From NCBI RefSeq assembly GCF_014650875.1, contig NZ_BMVU01000005.1, positions 1-64,000 on the forward strand: a DNA stretch of 64,000 nt, read 5' to 3'. Below the pieces are notes generated by a model. The model did not search any database. It was not told the DNA's origin and worked only from the letters and a program-made list of their open reading frames with translations. This DNA is from Streptomyces minutiscleroticus (GTDB taxonomy: Bacteria; Actinomycetota; Actinomycetes; Streptomycetales; Streptomycetaceae). Below, piece after piece: positions 56,120 to 64,000 of the stretch. How positions within the stretch are numbered: the first letter of the stretch is position 1; the number at the start of each line of letters is the position of its first letter. The translations under genes and the position numbers were made by a program.

Positions 56120-58054
56120 GTGCACGACACCAGCACGGGAAGCACGGCCCCGGACGCCAACGGCGCCCCCGGCGCCCCGGGCTCCCCCGGCGCTTCAAGA
56201 CGCGGTCTGCTGACCGCGACCGCGGTGGCGGCCGCCGCCGTGGCCGCCGGCGCCGGCAGCGCGGGGACCGCGGGCGCCGCCCCCGCGCGGACCGCCGGCG
56301 CGGACCGCGGAGGCGCCGGTGCCGGTACCGGCACCCGCGGCCGGTACGACGACAAGAGGCTCCGCGCGCTCGTCTCCCGGATGACGCTGGGGGAGAAGGT
56401 CGGCCAGCTCTTCGTGATGCGGGTGTACGGCCACTCCGCGACCGAGCCCGACCAGGCCGACATCGACGCCAACCTGGAGGAGCTGGGCGTCCGCACGGCC
56501 GCCGAACTGGTCGCGAAGTACCGGGTCGGCGGCGTCATCTACTTCGCCTGGGCGCACAACACCCGCGACCCGCAGCAGATCGCGGCGCTGTCCAACGGCA
56601 TCCAGGCGGCCTCCCTGAAGCAGCCGCGCGGCCTGCCGGTGCTGATCTCCACCGATCAGGAGCACGGCATCATCGCGCGCGTCGGCAGGCCCGCGACGCT
56701 GCTGCCCGGCGCGATGGCGCTGGGTGCGGGCGGTTCGGCCGCCGACGCCCGCGAGGCGGGCCGGATCGCCGGCGCCGAGCTGAAGGCGCTCGGCATCCGC
56801 CAGGACTACGCCCCGGTCGCCGACGTGAACGTCAACCCGGCCAACCCGGTCATCGGCGTGCGCTCCTTCGGCGCCGACCCCGAGGCCGTGGCGTCGATGG
56901 TGGCCGCGCAGGTGAAGGGCTACCAGGGCGCGGGCGTCTCGGCCGTGGCCAAGCACTTCCCGGGCCACGGCGACACCGCGACCGACAGCCACACCGGCCT
57001 GCCGGTCATCGGGCACAGCCGCGAGCAGTGGGAGGAGCTGGACGCCCCGCCGTTCCGGGCGGCGATCCGGGCCGGCATCGACTCGATCATGACGGCCCAC
57101 ATCGTGGTCCCGGCGCTCGACCCGTCCGGCGACCCGGCGACCCTCTCGCGCCCGATCCTCACCGGCATCCTGCGCGAGCGGCTCGGCTACGACGGCGTCG
57201 TGGTCACCGACTCGCTCGGCATGGAGGGCGTGCGCACCAAGTACGGCGACGACCGCGTCCCCGTGCTCGCGCTCAAGGCGGGCGTCGACCAGCTCCTCAA
57301 CCCGCCCTCGATCGACGTCGCGTACCACGCGGTCCTGGACGCCGTCCGCGAGGGCGAGCTGACCGAGGAGCGCATCGAGGAATCGGTCCTGCGCATCCTG
57401 CGCCTCAAGGCGGGGCTGGGGCTGCTGAGGGACGTGTACGTCACCCGGCGCGAGGTCGAGCGCACGGTGGGCACCGAGGCCCACCTGGACGCGGCCGACC
57501 GGATCGCCGGAGCGACGACGACCCTGCTGGTCAACAAGGAGCGCACACTTCCGCTCTCGCGGCGCCGCACCCGGAGGATCCTGGTGGCGGGCGCCGACCC
57601 GGCCTCGCCGTCCGGCACCACGGGGCCGCCCACGGCCGTCCTGGCCGACGCCCTGAAGGAGCTGGGCTTCGCGGTGACGGTGCGGTCGACCGGCACGGCG
57701 CCCACCGAGGCGGCGATCTCCGGGGCGGTGACCGCCGCCGGGGACGCGGACGCGGTGGTCGTCGCCACGTACAACGTCACGGCGACCAGCTCCCAGAGGA
57801 CGCTCGTCGAGCGGCTGGCGGCGACGGGCCGCCCGGTGGTCGCGCTGGCCGTGCGCAACCCCTACGACGTGGCCCATCTGCCGGGCGTGTCCGCGTTCCT
57901 GGCCGCGTACTCGTGGACCGACGTCGAGGTCCGCGCGGCGGCCCGGGTGATCGCGGGCCGGGCCGACCCGCGCGGCAGGCTGCCGGTGCCGGTCCGGCGG
58001 GCCGACGACCCGGAGCGGGAGCTGTACCCGATCGGGTACGGACTGAGGTACTGA
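56120..58054 (+). CDS. Secreted GH3 beta-N-acetylhexosaminidase (NagZ-like)
   Basis: 644 residues. A Tat signal (SRRGLLTATAVAAAAVAAGA, near 31-50) precedes a GH3 domain. NagZ hallmarks: VLISTDQEHGIIARVG, the loop KHFPGHGDTATDSHTGLPV with the His/Asp general acid dyad (from about residue 278), and the nucleophile in VVTDSLGMEG (near D364). A C-terminal GH3_C-like domain follows (TTTLLVNKERTLPLS; DADAVVVATYNVTATSSQ). It releases terminal N-acetylglucosamine from chitin or peptidoglycan fragments outside the membrane. Start: GTG 56120 behind GGAAGGAG; the longer frame lacks a leader. Confidence 0.93.
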   Translation: MHDTSTGSTAPDANGAPGAPGSPGASRRGLLTATAVAAAAVAAGAGSAGTAGAAPARTAGADRGGAGAGTGTRGRYDDKRLRALVSRMTLGEKVGQLFVMRVYGHSATEPDQADIDANLEELGVRTAAELVAKYRVGGVIYFAWAHNTRDPQQIAALSNGIQAASLKQPRGLPVLISTDQEHGIIARVGRPATLLPGAMALGAGGSAADAREAGRIAGAELKALGIRQDYAPVADVNVNPANPVIGVRSFGADPEAVASMVAAQVKGYQGAGVSAVAKHFPGHGDTATDSHTGLPVIGHSREQWEELDAPPFRAAIRAGIDSIMTAHIVVPALDPSGDPATLSRPILTGILRERLGYDGVVVTDSLGMEGVRTKYGDDRVPVLALKAGVDQLLNPPSIDVAYHAVLDAVREGELTEERIEESVLRILRLKAGLGLLRDVYVTRREVERTVGTEAHLDAADRIAGATTTLLVNKERTLPLSRRRTRRILVAGADPASPSGTTGPPTAVLADALKELGFAVTVRSTGTAPTEAAISGAVTAAGDADAVVVATYNVTATSSQRTLVERLAATGRPVVALAVRNPYDVAHLPGVSAFLAAYSWTDVEVRAAARVIAGRADPRGRLPVPVRRADDPERELYPIGYGLRY

Positions 58055-58094
58055 GCACGGGGCCCGGTCACCGGCCCCTCCCCCGTCCGGCGGC

Positions 58095-58130
58095 CGCGGG
58101 CGGCGCACCCCTGACAGTGCGCCGCCCGCG
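58095..58130. terminator. 14-bp perfect hairpin after GH3
   Basis: CGCGGGCGGCGCAC pairs with GTGCGCCGCCCGCG over CCCTGACA, 40 bases past the stop. Confidence 0.85.
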
Positions 58131-58286
58131 ACCGCCCCCACCTGCCCCACCCGCCGTACGCGGCGTACGTCGCGCGCCCGTCCGGACACCGCCCCGGCCC
58201 CTCCGAGCGGCGCAGAGCGCCCCGCGTGGCTGGCGTGCGCCCGTGTACGGGGGCCACGCTGGAGTCCGGCGCTCGGGGGGGTTGCC

Positions 58287-58931
58287 ATGCGGGACGGACG
58301 GTTCACAGGGGTGTCGTGCGCGTTGCTGACGGCGGCGCTGGCACTGGCGGTGACGGGGTGTCAGCGGACGGGGCCGCAGGACGGGCGGATCGACGGCGGG
58401 GCGGCGGCCACGCGTGCCTCCGGGTACGGGGCGGTGTTCCTCGGCGCGGACGAGTGCAGCTCGTTCGGGCGGGAGACCTTCACCGAGGTGCCGTGCGACG
58501 GCGAGCGGGCGGCGGCGCGGGTCGTCGCGCGCCACGGCGGCGGGGCCGCGGACGGCCCGGCCTGCCCGGCCACCACGGACTTCGTGCTGCACATCGGCGA
58601 ACAGCGGCTCGCCGGGGGCGGGAGGGACCGGAGCGGGGAGGACGGCGGCGGGGGAACGATCCCCCAGGGCTACGCCTGCATGCGCAGGCTCCAGCCCCCG
58701 CACCCGGGCGACCCGGGCGGCGGCGGAGGCCCGCGCACGATCGCCGGCGACTGCGTCCGCCGCACCGGCGCGGGCGAGGTGCGCGAGACGGCGTGCGACG
58801 GGACGGGCCGCGAGCGGCCCGACCACAAGGTGGTCTCGGCGGTCGGCCGGCGCGCCGACTGCCCGCCCGCCACGACCCTGTACGTCCGGCTGGGCGGTGC
58901 CGGACCGGTGGGCTGCGCCCGCCCGGTGTGA
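58287..58931 (+). CDS. Putative lipoprotein of unknown function
   Basis: 214 residues. A type-II signal peptide ends in the lipobox LAVTGC (C25 lipidated). The mature part is G/R/D/P-rich with six further cysteines in spaced pairs (ECSSFG..VPC, YACMRR..GDC, TAC..ADC, GCARPV), which suggests disulfides in a small extracytoplasmic fold with two similar halves. No catalytic motif. Start: ATG 58287 behind GGGGGG. I do not recognise the family. Confidence 0.8.
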   Translation: MRDGRFTGVSCALLTAALALAVTGCQRTGPQDGRIDGGAAATRASGYGAVFLGADECSSFGRETFTEVPCDGERAAARVVARHGGGAADGPACPATTDFVLHIGEQRLAGGGRDRSGEDGGGGTIPQGYACMRRLQPPHPGDPGGGGGPRTIAGDCVRRTGAGEVRETACDGTGRERPDHKVVSAVGRRADCPPATTLYVRLGGAGPVGCARPV

Positions 58932-59032
58932 GCCCACCGGTCCGGCACCCGCCCGGGTGCGAGCCCGAAGACACCGCGCCCGCCCGAGTGCGGACCCGGT
59001 GGCCCGGTGGGCCGCGCCCGCCCGGTGTGAGC
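58905..59032. repeat. 29-base direct repeat around the lipoprotein stop
   Basis: CCGGTGGGCTGCGCCCGCCC... at 58905-58933 recurs at 59004-59032 with one change. The first copy contains the lipoprotein's last codons and stop; the second lies in the terminator. Confidence 0.85.
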
Positions 59033-59048
59033 GGCGGGCGGGCGCGGC
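59011..59048. terminator. Bidirectional 13-bp hairpin
   Basis: GCCGCGCCCGCCC (59011-59023) pairs with GGGCGGGCGCGGC (59036-59048), between the convergent lipoprotein and protease genes. Confidence 0.8.
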
Positions 59049-59068
59049 GCCTCGGGCGGCGCGCGGTG

Positions 59069-60520
59069 CTACGGCCGCAGCGCGGGCTCGCGCTCCACGT
59101 CGCGCTTGTCCAGCTTGGCGTCGTAGCGGGCCAGCGGCTTCGCCTTCTCCGGGTCCGCCTGGACGGCGGCCGGGGCGACGCCCGCCCAGTCCAGGATGCG
59201 GGCCGTGGCGAGGGCCTTCTCGTCGTCGACCAGGCCGGCGACGTTGGCGCCGTGGTTGGCGCCCGGGGCGGTGAAGACGTACGAGTCGTGCGCGCCCCGG
59301 CCCAGGTGGAACGGCTCGGCGCCCCACGGGTCGTTCTCGCCGTAGACGAACAGCATCTGGTCGGCGTTGTGCTTCACCCACGTGTCGACGTCGCGCATGG
59401 CGCCCGGCTGGAACCTCATCGGGATCTCGCGCGGCACGAAGTTCCGCGGCGGCTGGTAGCCGTAGCGGATGTACTTCTTCTCGATGTACGGGAAGTGGAT
59501 GGTGGGCGCGCCCAGCTGGGTGCCCGCCTGGTAGTAGTACGGCGTGTACGTCTCCAGGCCCTGGTCCGTGTAGGCGGAGAAGCCGGAGATCGTGTCGACG
59601 GAGGTCCAGATCTCGTCGTCGGTCGCGTGCGCGGCGTCGGCCGGGATGTCCGCGCAGTCGGCGAGCAGGCTGTACTGCCAGAAGCCCCACACGTAGTCCA
59701 GGACGGTCGCCTCGTAGGCGCGGTCCAGGCCGCCGATGGTCTTGAAGGTGTAGCCGTTCTCGGCCGCGTACGCCTCGTACTTCTCCTTCAGCGGCTCACG
59801 GCGCACGAGCGCCTCGCGCTGGACGGCGTTCAGCCGGTCGCGGCACTCCTTGGTGCCGACGGTCGCGAAGAAGCGGTCGTAGGCCGAGTCCTCGTTGTTG
59901 ACCACGTCGTTGGGCGCGACGTACGCGACGACGCCGTCCATGTCGCGCGGGTAGAAGCGCTCGTAGTACGTGGCGGTCATGCCGCCCTTGGAGCCGCCGG
60001 TCGAGAGCCACTTCTTGCCGTAGATCGGCTTGAGCGCCTGGAAGATGCGGTGCTGGTCGCTGGCCGCCTGCCAGATGTCGAGCTTGGACCAGTCGGCCGG
60101 GCTCGGCCGGGACGGCGTGAAGTAGCGGTACTCCATGGAGACCTGGTTGCCGTCGACGATCTGGGTCGGCTCGCGGCGGCTCGGCGTCGTGGAGACGTTG
60201 TAGCCGCCGGTGTAGAAGACGGTGGGCCGGGACGTGTCCTTGTGCAGCACGGTGATGCGCTGCTGGAACGTGCCCTTGGACGGGTGCCGGTGGTCGACCG
60301 GCTGGGTGTAGTTCAGGACGAAGAAGCGGTAGCCGGTGTAGGGCTTCTCCTCGATCAGGCTCATCCCCTTGACGGCGAGGAGCCGGTCCTTGATGTCGGT
60401 GGTCCCGGCGGTGGCGCCGGTGCCGTCGGCCACCGGCTGGACGGCGGTGGCCGTCCCGGCCGTGCCCACCGTGCCTATGAGCACGACGAGCGCGAGCAGC
60501 CATCTGAGCGTTGTGCGCAT
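59069..60520 (-). CDS. Secreted tripeptidyl aminopeptidase (PS-10, peptidase S37)
   Basis: 483 residues. A Sec signal (RWLLALVVLIGTVGTAGTATA) precedes a long alpha/beta-hydrolase-type serine peptidase. The nucleophile sits in STGGSKGGMTATYY (S177); the acid is in VYGENDPWGAEP and the histidine in APGANHGANVAG. Sequence blocks YFTPSRPSPADWSKLDIWQA and MRFQPGAMRDVDTWVKHNADQ match the Streptomyces PS-10/S37 family, which removes N-terminal tripeptides and can trim other exported proteins. Start: ATG 60520. Monocistronic. Confidence 0.92.
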   Translation of the reverse strand: MRTTLRWLLALVVLIGTVGTAGTATAVQPVADGTGATAGTTDIKDRLLAVKGMSLIEEKPYTGYRFFVLNYTQPVDHRHPSKGTFQQRITVLHKDTSRPTVFYTGGYNVSTTPSRREPTQIVDGNQVSMEYRYFTPSRPSPADWSKLDIWQAASDQHRIFQALKPIYGKKWLSTGGSKGGMTATYYERFYPRDMDGVVAYVAPNDVVNNEDSAYDRFFATVGTKECRDRLNAVQREALVRREPLKEKYEAYAAENGYTFKTIGGLDRAYEATVLDYVWGFWQYSLLADCADIPADAAHATDDEIWTSVDTISGFSAYTDQGLETYTPYYYQAGTQLGAPTIHFPYIEKKYIRYGYQPPRNFVPREIPMRFQPGAMRDVDTWVKHNADQMLFVYGENDPWGAEPFHLGRGAHDSYVFTAPGANHGANVAGLVDDEKALATARILDWAGVAPAAVQADPEKAKPLARYDAKLDKRDVEREPALRP

Positions 60521-60613
60521 GCACTCTCCCCTGGTTCGTACAGATGCCCGCCGGAACCTAGCGGAGCGATCCGGTTCGCACCAGGGGAGGCCGGCGGTCC
60601 GCGCCCGCGCGGC

Positions 60614-61006
60614 TCAGCACAGGATCCAGCCGGAGGCGACCGATCCGCGGCCGACGGAGCCCTTCACGCGGACGCAGCGGTGCCCGGCGTGGACGGTGAC
60701 GGGCCCGGCGTGGTGCGCGTAGCTGCCCCGGTCGGCGAGCGGGCGGCTGCCGCGCGCCTGCACGCTGACGGACATGGACCTGCGCGCGCCGGGCTTCTTC
60801 GGGAACGTCACGGCGCAGACGTAGCCGCCGCTCCTGTGGACGTGCACCGCCCCGGTGGAGAACGACAGGGTGCGCACCTTGCGGCCGGAGCAGAGCGCGG
60901 CCGCCTCGGCGCGCGCCGTACCCGGGCCGGCCAGTGCCAGCAGTCCCGCCGCGGCCAGGACGGCCGTACCGGCCGTCAGCCGCCGTCGTATGGCACCGCT
61001 TCCCAC
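60614..61006 (-). CDS. Small secreted protein with two probable disulfides
   Basis: 130 residues from GTG 61006, which has GGGAGGGG upstream; an ATG at 61051 (145 residues) is the alternative but has no ribosome site. Signal peptide RRRLTAGTAVLAAAGLLALAG, cleaved near ARA-EA. The mature part of about 95 residues has cysteines in ALCSG, YVCAV, HRCVRV and the final ILC, and a basic, beta-rich pattern (GRKVRTLSFSTGAVHVHRSGG; SMSVSVQARGSRPL). No known domain recognised; possibly an inhibitor or wall-binding protein, but that is a guess. Confidence 0.75.
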   Translation of the reverse strand: MGSGAIRRRLTAGTAVLAAAGLLALAGPGTARAEAAALCSGRKVRTLSFSTGAVHVHRSGGYVCAVTFPKKPGARRSMSVSVQARGSRPLADRGSYAHHAGPVTVHAGHRCVRVKGSVGRGSVASGWILC

Positions 61007-61122
61007 TGCCGCCCCTCCCGACGCGATCGGCGTACTGGTGAACGGACGCATGACGTAGGCGGGACGGTTGCGTCCGGCCGCGCCGGGCGGCCGGACGCAC
61101 AGCGCCCGCGAGGCCGCCCGGC

Positions 61123-64000
61123 TCATACCGCCGAGGGCTCCGTCTCCCCGACGAACGTGCGCCACAGGGCGGCGTAGCGGCCGCCGCGGGCGAGGAGTTC
61201 GTCGTGGGTGCCGTCCTCGGCGACGCGGCCGTGGTCCATCACCACGACCCGGTCCGCGCGGGCGGCGGTCGTCAGGCGGTGGGCGACCACCAGCGTCGTA
61301 CGGCGGCCGGCGAGCCGGTCGGTGGCGTGGTTGACCTGCGCCTCGGTGGCCAGGTCGAGCGCGGCGGTCGCCTCGTCCAGCAGCAGCACGTCGGGGTCGA
61401 CCAGCTCCGCGCGGGCCAGCGCGATCAGCTGGCGCTGCCCGGCGGAGAGGTTGCGGCCGCGCTCGGCGACCTCGTGCAGGTAGCCGCCGTCGAGCGTGGC
61501 GATCATGTCGTGCGCGCCGACGGCCCGCGCGGCCGCCTCCACCTCGGCGTCCGTGGCCTCGGGCCGCCCGTAGGCGATGGCGTCGCGGACCGTGCCCGGG
61601 AAGAGGTACGCCTCCTGGGGCACGATCCCGAGGCGGTGCCGGTAGGCGGTGAGGTCCAGCTCCCGCAGGTCGGTGCCGTCGACGGTGACCCGGCCGCCCG
61701 TCGGGTCGTAGAACCGGGCGACCAGCTTCACCACCGTCGACTTGCCCGCGCCGGTCTCGCCGACGAAGGCGACGGTCTGCCCGGCGGGGATGCGCAGGTC
61801 GACGTCGTGGAGCGCCGGCTCCTCGTCGCCGTACGCGAAGTCGACGTGCTCGAAGGCGATCTCGCCGCGCAGCTCCGGCACCCGGCGCGGCGCCTCGGCG
61901 GCCCTGGTGGATGTCGGCTCGCGCAGCAGCTCCTGGATGCGGCCGAGGGAGACGGTGGCCTGCTGGTAGCCGTCGAAGACCTGGGAGAGCTGCTGCACGG
62001 GGGCGAAGAACAGGTCGATGTAGAGCAGGTACGCCACCAGCGCGCCGGTGGTCAGCGTCCCGGCGTCGACACGGCCCGCGCCGACGATCAGCACGGCCGC
62101 CGCGGCGACCGAGGACAGCAGCTGCACGAACGGGAAGTAGACCGAGATCAGCCACTGGCCGCGGATGCGCGCCCGGCGGTAGCCGTCGCTGCCCGCCGCG
62201 AACCGCTCCCTGCTGTCCCGCTCGCGCCCGTACGCCTGGAGGACGCGCAGGCCGGAGACCGACTCCTGGAGGTCGGCGTTGACGGCGGAGATCCGCTCGC
62301 GGGCCAGCTGGTACGCCTTGACGCTGGAGCGGCGGAAGAAGAAGGTGCCGACGATCAGCGGCGGCAGGGTCAGGAAGACCACGAGCGCCAGCTGCACGTC
62401 GATGACCAGCAGGGCGGCCATGATGCCGAAGAAGGTGACGACCGAGACGAAGGCGGTGACCAGACCGGTCTGCAGGAACGTCGACAGGGCGTCGACGTCG
62501 GTCGTCATCCGGGTCATGATCCGCCCGGTCAGCTCGCGCTCGTAGTAGTCGAGCCCGAGCCGCTGGAGGTGGGCGAAGATCTTCAGCCGCAGCGTGTAGA
62601 GGACCCGCTCGCCGGTGCGGCCGGTCATCCGGGTCTCGCCGACCTGCGCCGCCCACTGCACGAGCACGGCGGCCAGCGCGAGGGCGGCGGCCGTCCACAC
62701 GGCGCCGAGCGCGAGGTGCCCGACGCCCTCGTCGATGCCGTGCCGGATCAGCACCGGCAGCAGCAGGCCCATGCCCGCGTCCACGGCGACCAGGCCGAGG
62801 CTGACCAGCAGGGCCCCGCCGAAGCCGCGCAGCAGCCTGCGCAGGCCGTACGACGTCTCGGGCGCGACCGCCCGCGCCTCGTCGACGCCGGGGGTGTCGG
62901 TGGCCGGGGGCAGCGCCTCGACCTGGGCGAGCAGCTCGGGCGTGGCGGGCGTCCCGGACAGGGCGGTGTCCTTCGGTTCGCGCTCGCCGCTCCACAGGCG
63001 CGGGGTGATGCCGCGCTCGGCGTCGAACTCGGCGTCCAGCTCCTCGCGCACGGAGGTGTCGGTGTCCTCCGCCGGGGAGGCGGGCCGTACGTGGCCGGGC
63101 GAGACGCCGCCCAGCTCGTCGGGGTCGGTGAGCAGCCGCCGGTACAGCGCCGAGCGTTTCTGCAGCTCCTCGTGCGTACCGATGTCCGCGAGCCGGCCGC
63201 CGTCGAGGACGGCGATGCGGTCGGCGAGGTTCAGGGTGGAGCGCCGGTGCGCTATCAGCAGGGTCGTGCGGCCGGCCATGACGCCGCGCAGGGCCTCGTG
63301 GATCTCGTGCTCGACCCGGGCGTCGACGGCGGAGGTCGCGTCGTCGAGGACGAGCAGGCGCGGGTCGCTGAGGATGGCGCGGGCCAGGGCGACGCGCTGG
63401 CGCTGCCCGCCGGAGAGGGTCAGGCCGTGCTCGCCGACCTTGGTGTCGTAGCCCTCGGGCAGCTCGCTGATGAAGCCGTGCGCCTGGGCGGCCCGCGCGG
63501 CCTTCTCGACCTCCTCCCGGGTGGCGTCCGGACGCCCGTAGGCGATGTTGTCGCGCACGGTGTCGGAGAAGAGGAAGGAGTCCTCGGGCACGAGGCCGAC
63601 GGCGGCGCGCAGCGACTCCAGGGTCAGCTCGCGCACGTCGTGGCCGCCGACGAGGACGGCGCCGCGCGTGGCGTCGTAGAAGCGCGGCAGCAGCAGGGAG
63701 ACGGTGGACTTGCCGGAGCCGGAGGCGCCGACGACGGCGAGGGTCTCGCCGGGCCGGATCTCGAAGGACAGTCCGTCGAGGACCGGCCTGCCGTCCTCGT
63801 ACGCGAAGGACACGTCGTCGAACTCGACGGTCGCGGGCGCGTCGGCGGGCAGCGGCAGCCCGCCGTCCTCGATCGACGGCTCGGTGTCGATCAGTTCGAG
63901 CACGCGCTCGGCGCCCGCGCGGGCCTGCTGGCCCACGGTGAGGACCACGGCGAGCATGCGCACGGGCGAGACGAGCTGGGCGAGGTAGGAGGAGAAGGCG
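61123..64000 (-). CDS. Double-length ABC exporter (TMD-NBD-TMD-NBD), 5' end outside window
   Basis: The frame is open to the window edge, so the N-terminus (most of the first membrane domain) is missing. Visible 958 residues: end of membrane domain 1, ATPase 1 (VVGASGSGKST; signature LTLSGGQRQRVALARAI; LLVLDDATSAVD), an acidic linker, membrane domain 2 (six helices, including LGLDYYERELTGRIMTRMTTD), and ATPase 2 (VGETGAGKST; LSAGQRQLIALARAE; LLLDEATAALD). The first ATPase has D in place of the catalytic glutamate after Walker B (LLVLDDATS) while the second has LLLDEATA, so one site is probably degenerate, as in heterodimeric exporters. Likely multidrug or lipid exporter. Confidence 0.93.
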   Translation of the reverse strand, partial: AFSSYLAQLVSPVRMLAVVLTVGQQARAGAERVLELIDTEPSIEDGGLPLPADAPATVEFDDVSFAYEDGRPVLDGLSFEIRPGETLAVVGASGSGKSTVSLLLPRFYDATRGAVLVGGHDVRELTLESLRAAVGLVPEDSFLFSDTVRDNIAYGRPDATREEVEKAARAAQAHGFISELPEGYDTKVGEHGLTLSGGQRQRVALARAILSDPRLLVLDDATSAVDARVEHEIHEALRGVMAGRTTLLIAHRRSTLNLADRIAVLDGGRLADIGTHEELQKRSALYRRLLTDPDELGGVSPGHVRPASPAEDTDTSVREELDAEFDAERGITPRLWSGEREPKDTALSGTPATPELLAQVEALPPATDTPGVDEARAVAPETSYGLRRLLRGFGGALLVSLGLVAVDAGMGLLLPVLIRHGIDEGVGHLALGAVWTAAALALAAVLVQWAAQVGETRMTGRTGERVLYTLRLKIFAHLQRLGLDYYERELTGRIMTRMTTDVDALSTFLQTGLVTAFVSVVTFFGIMAALLVIDVQLALVVFLTLPPLIVGTFFFRRSSVKAYQLARERISAVNADLQESVSGLRVLQAYGRERDSRERFAAGSDGYRRARIRGQWLISVYFPFVQLLSSVAAAAVLIVGAGRVDAGTLTTGALVAYLLYIDLFFAPVQQLSQVFDGYQQATVSLGRIQELLREPTSTRAAEAPRRVPELRGEIAFEHVDFAYGDEEPALHDVDLRIPAGQTVAFVGETGAGKSTVVKLVARFYDPTGGRVTVDGTDLRELDLTAYRHRLGIVPQEAYLFPGTVRDAIAYGRPEATDAEVEAAARAVGAHDMIATLDGGYLHEVAERGRNLSAGQRQLIALARAELVDPDVLLLDEATAALDLATEAQVNHATDRLAGRRTTLVVAHRLTTAARADRVVVMDHGRVAEDGTHDELLARGGRYAALWRTFVGETEPSAV

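Overview
The window is high-GC DNA with strong G/C at third codon positions, GTG/ATG/TTG starts, four-base stop/start overlaps and long GC hairpins in place of U-tract terminators. Together with chaplins, rodlins and a melC1-melC2 tyrosinase pair, this marks it as a chromosomal segment of a Streptomyces. From memory, the gene order follows the S. coelicolor SCO2700-SCO2750s interval (melC, chpF, chpA, chpD, rdlAB, copZA, citA, recD2). That is recollection, not a search. I saw no tRNA, rRNA, CRISPR array, transposase, integrase or replication origin.

Layout. 1-2421: tyrosinase and its copper chaperone, then a DUF5949-like protein. 2602-4751: two secreted proteins of unknown role and a short chaplin. 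5143-15723: eight + strand genes, most overlapping by 4 to 68 bases, that form a nearly complete surface-polysaccharide assembly line (two GT4 glycosyltransferases, a polyprenyl-phosphate sugar transferase, an O-antigen-ligase/polymerase-like protein, a MurJ/Wzx-like flippase, a polysaccharide deacetylase, a Wzz-like protein and a FemAB/GNAT-like acyltransferase). A convergent secreted GH26-like glycanase follows (15849-17339). 17872-20573: a sortase-anchored long chaplin, a short chaplin and a divergent rodlin pair. The interval 153-20573 therefore reads as a cell-surface and aerial-hyphae island.

20779-26861: a long-chain acyl-CoA synthetase, an ABC-2 permease, and an unusual fusion of a secreted alpha/beta hydrolase with an ABC ATPase. 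26942-32416: an inositol catabolic operon, iolC-iolB-iolD-mmsA. 32794-34231: a tiny HTH protein and a zinc alcohol dehydrogenase. 34428-37177: copZ-copA behind a CsoR-type operator. 37178-37990: a structured gene-free region. 37991-41753: citrate synthase and RecD2 helicase.

41985-47916: a ribose-type operon (LacI regulator, RbsA, fused RbsC-RbsB, RbsK, RbsD) behind two LacI operators. 48121-53530: a second sugar or cyclitol catabolic set (two TIM-barrel isomerases, a DUF993 protein, a Gfo/Idh/MocA oxidoreductase and a LacI regulator) whose substrate cannot be read from sequence. 53397-58054: an EamA exporter, a LysR regulator and a secreted NagZ-like GH3. 58287-64000: a lipoprotein, an S37 tripeptidyl aminopeptidase, a small secreted protein and a two-in-one ABC exporter cut by the window end.

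A recurring oddity is in-frame minisatellite DNA (6 to 36 bp units) inside otherwise conserved genes, mainly in the polysaccharide cluster but also in melC1, iolB, the chaplin and the hydrolase-ABC fusion. The strongest candidates for undescribed biology are the polysaccharide island nested between chaplins, the hydrolase-ABC fusion, the DUF993 catabolic set and the structured region between copA and citrate synthase.
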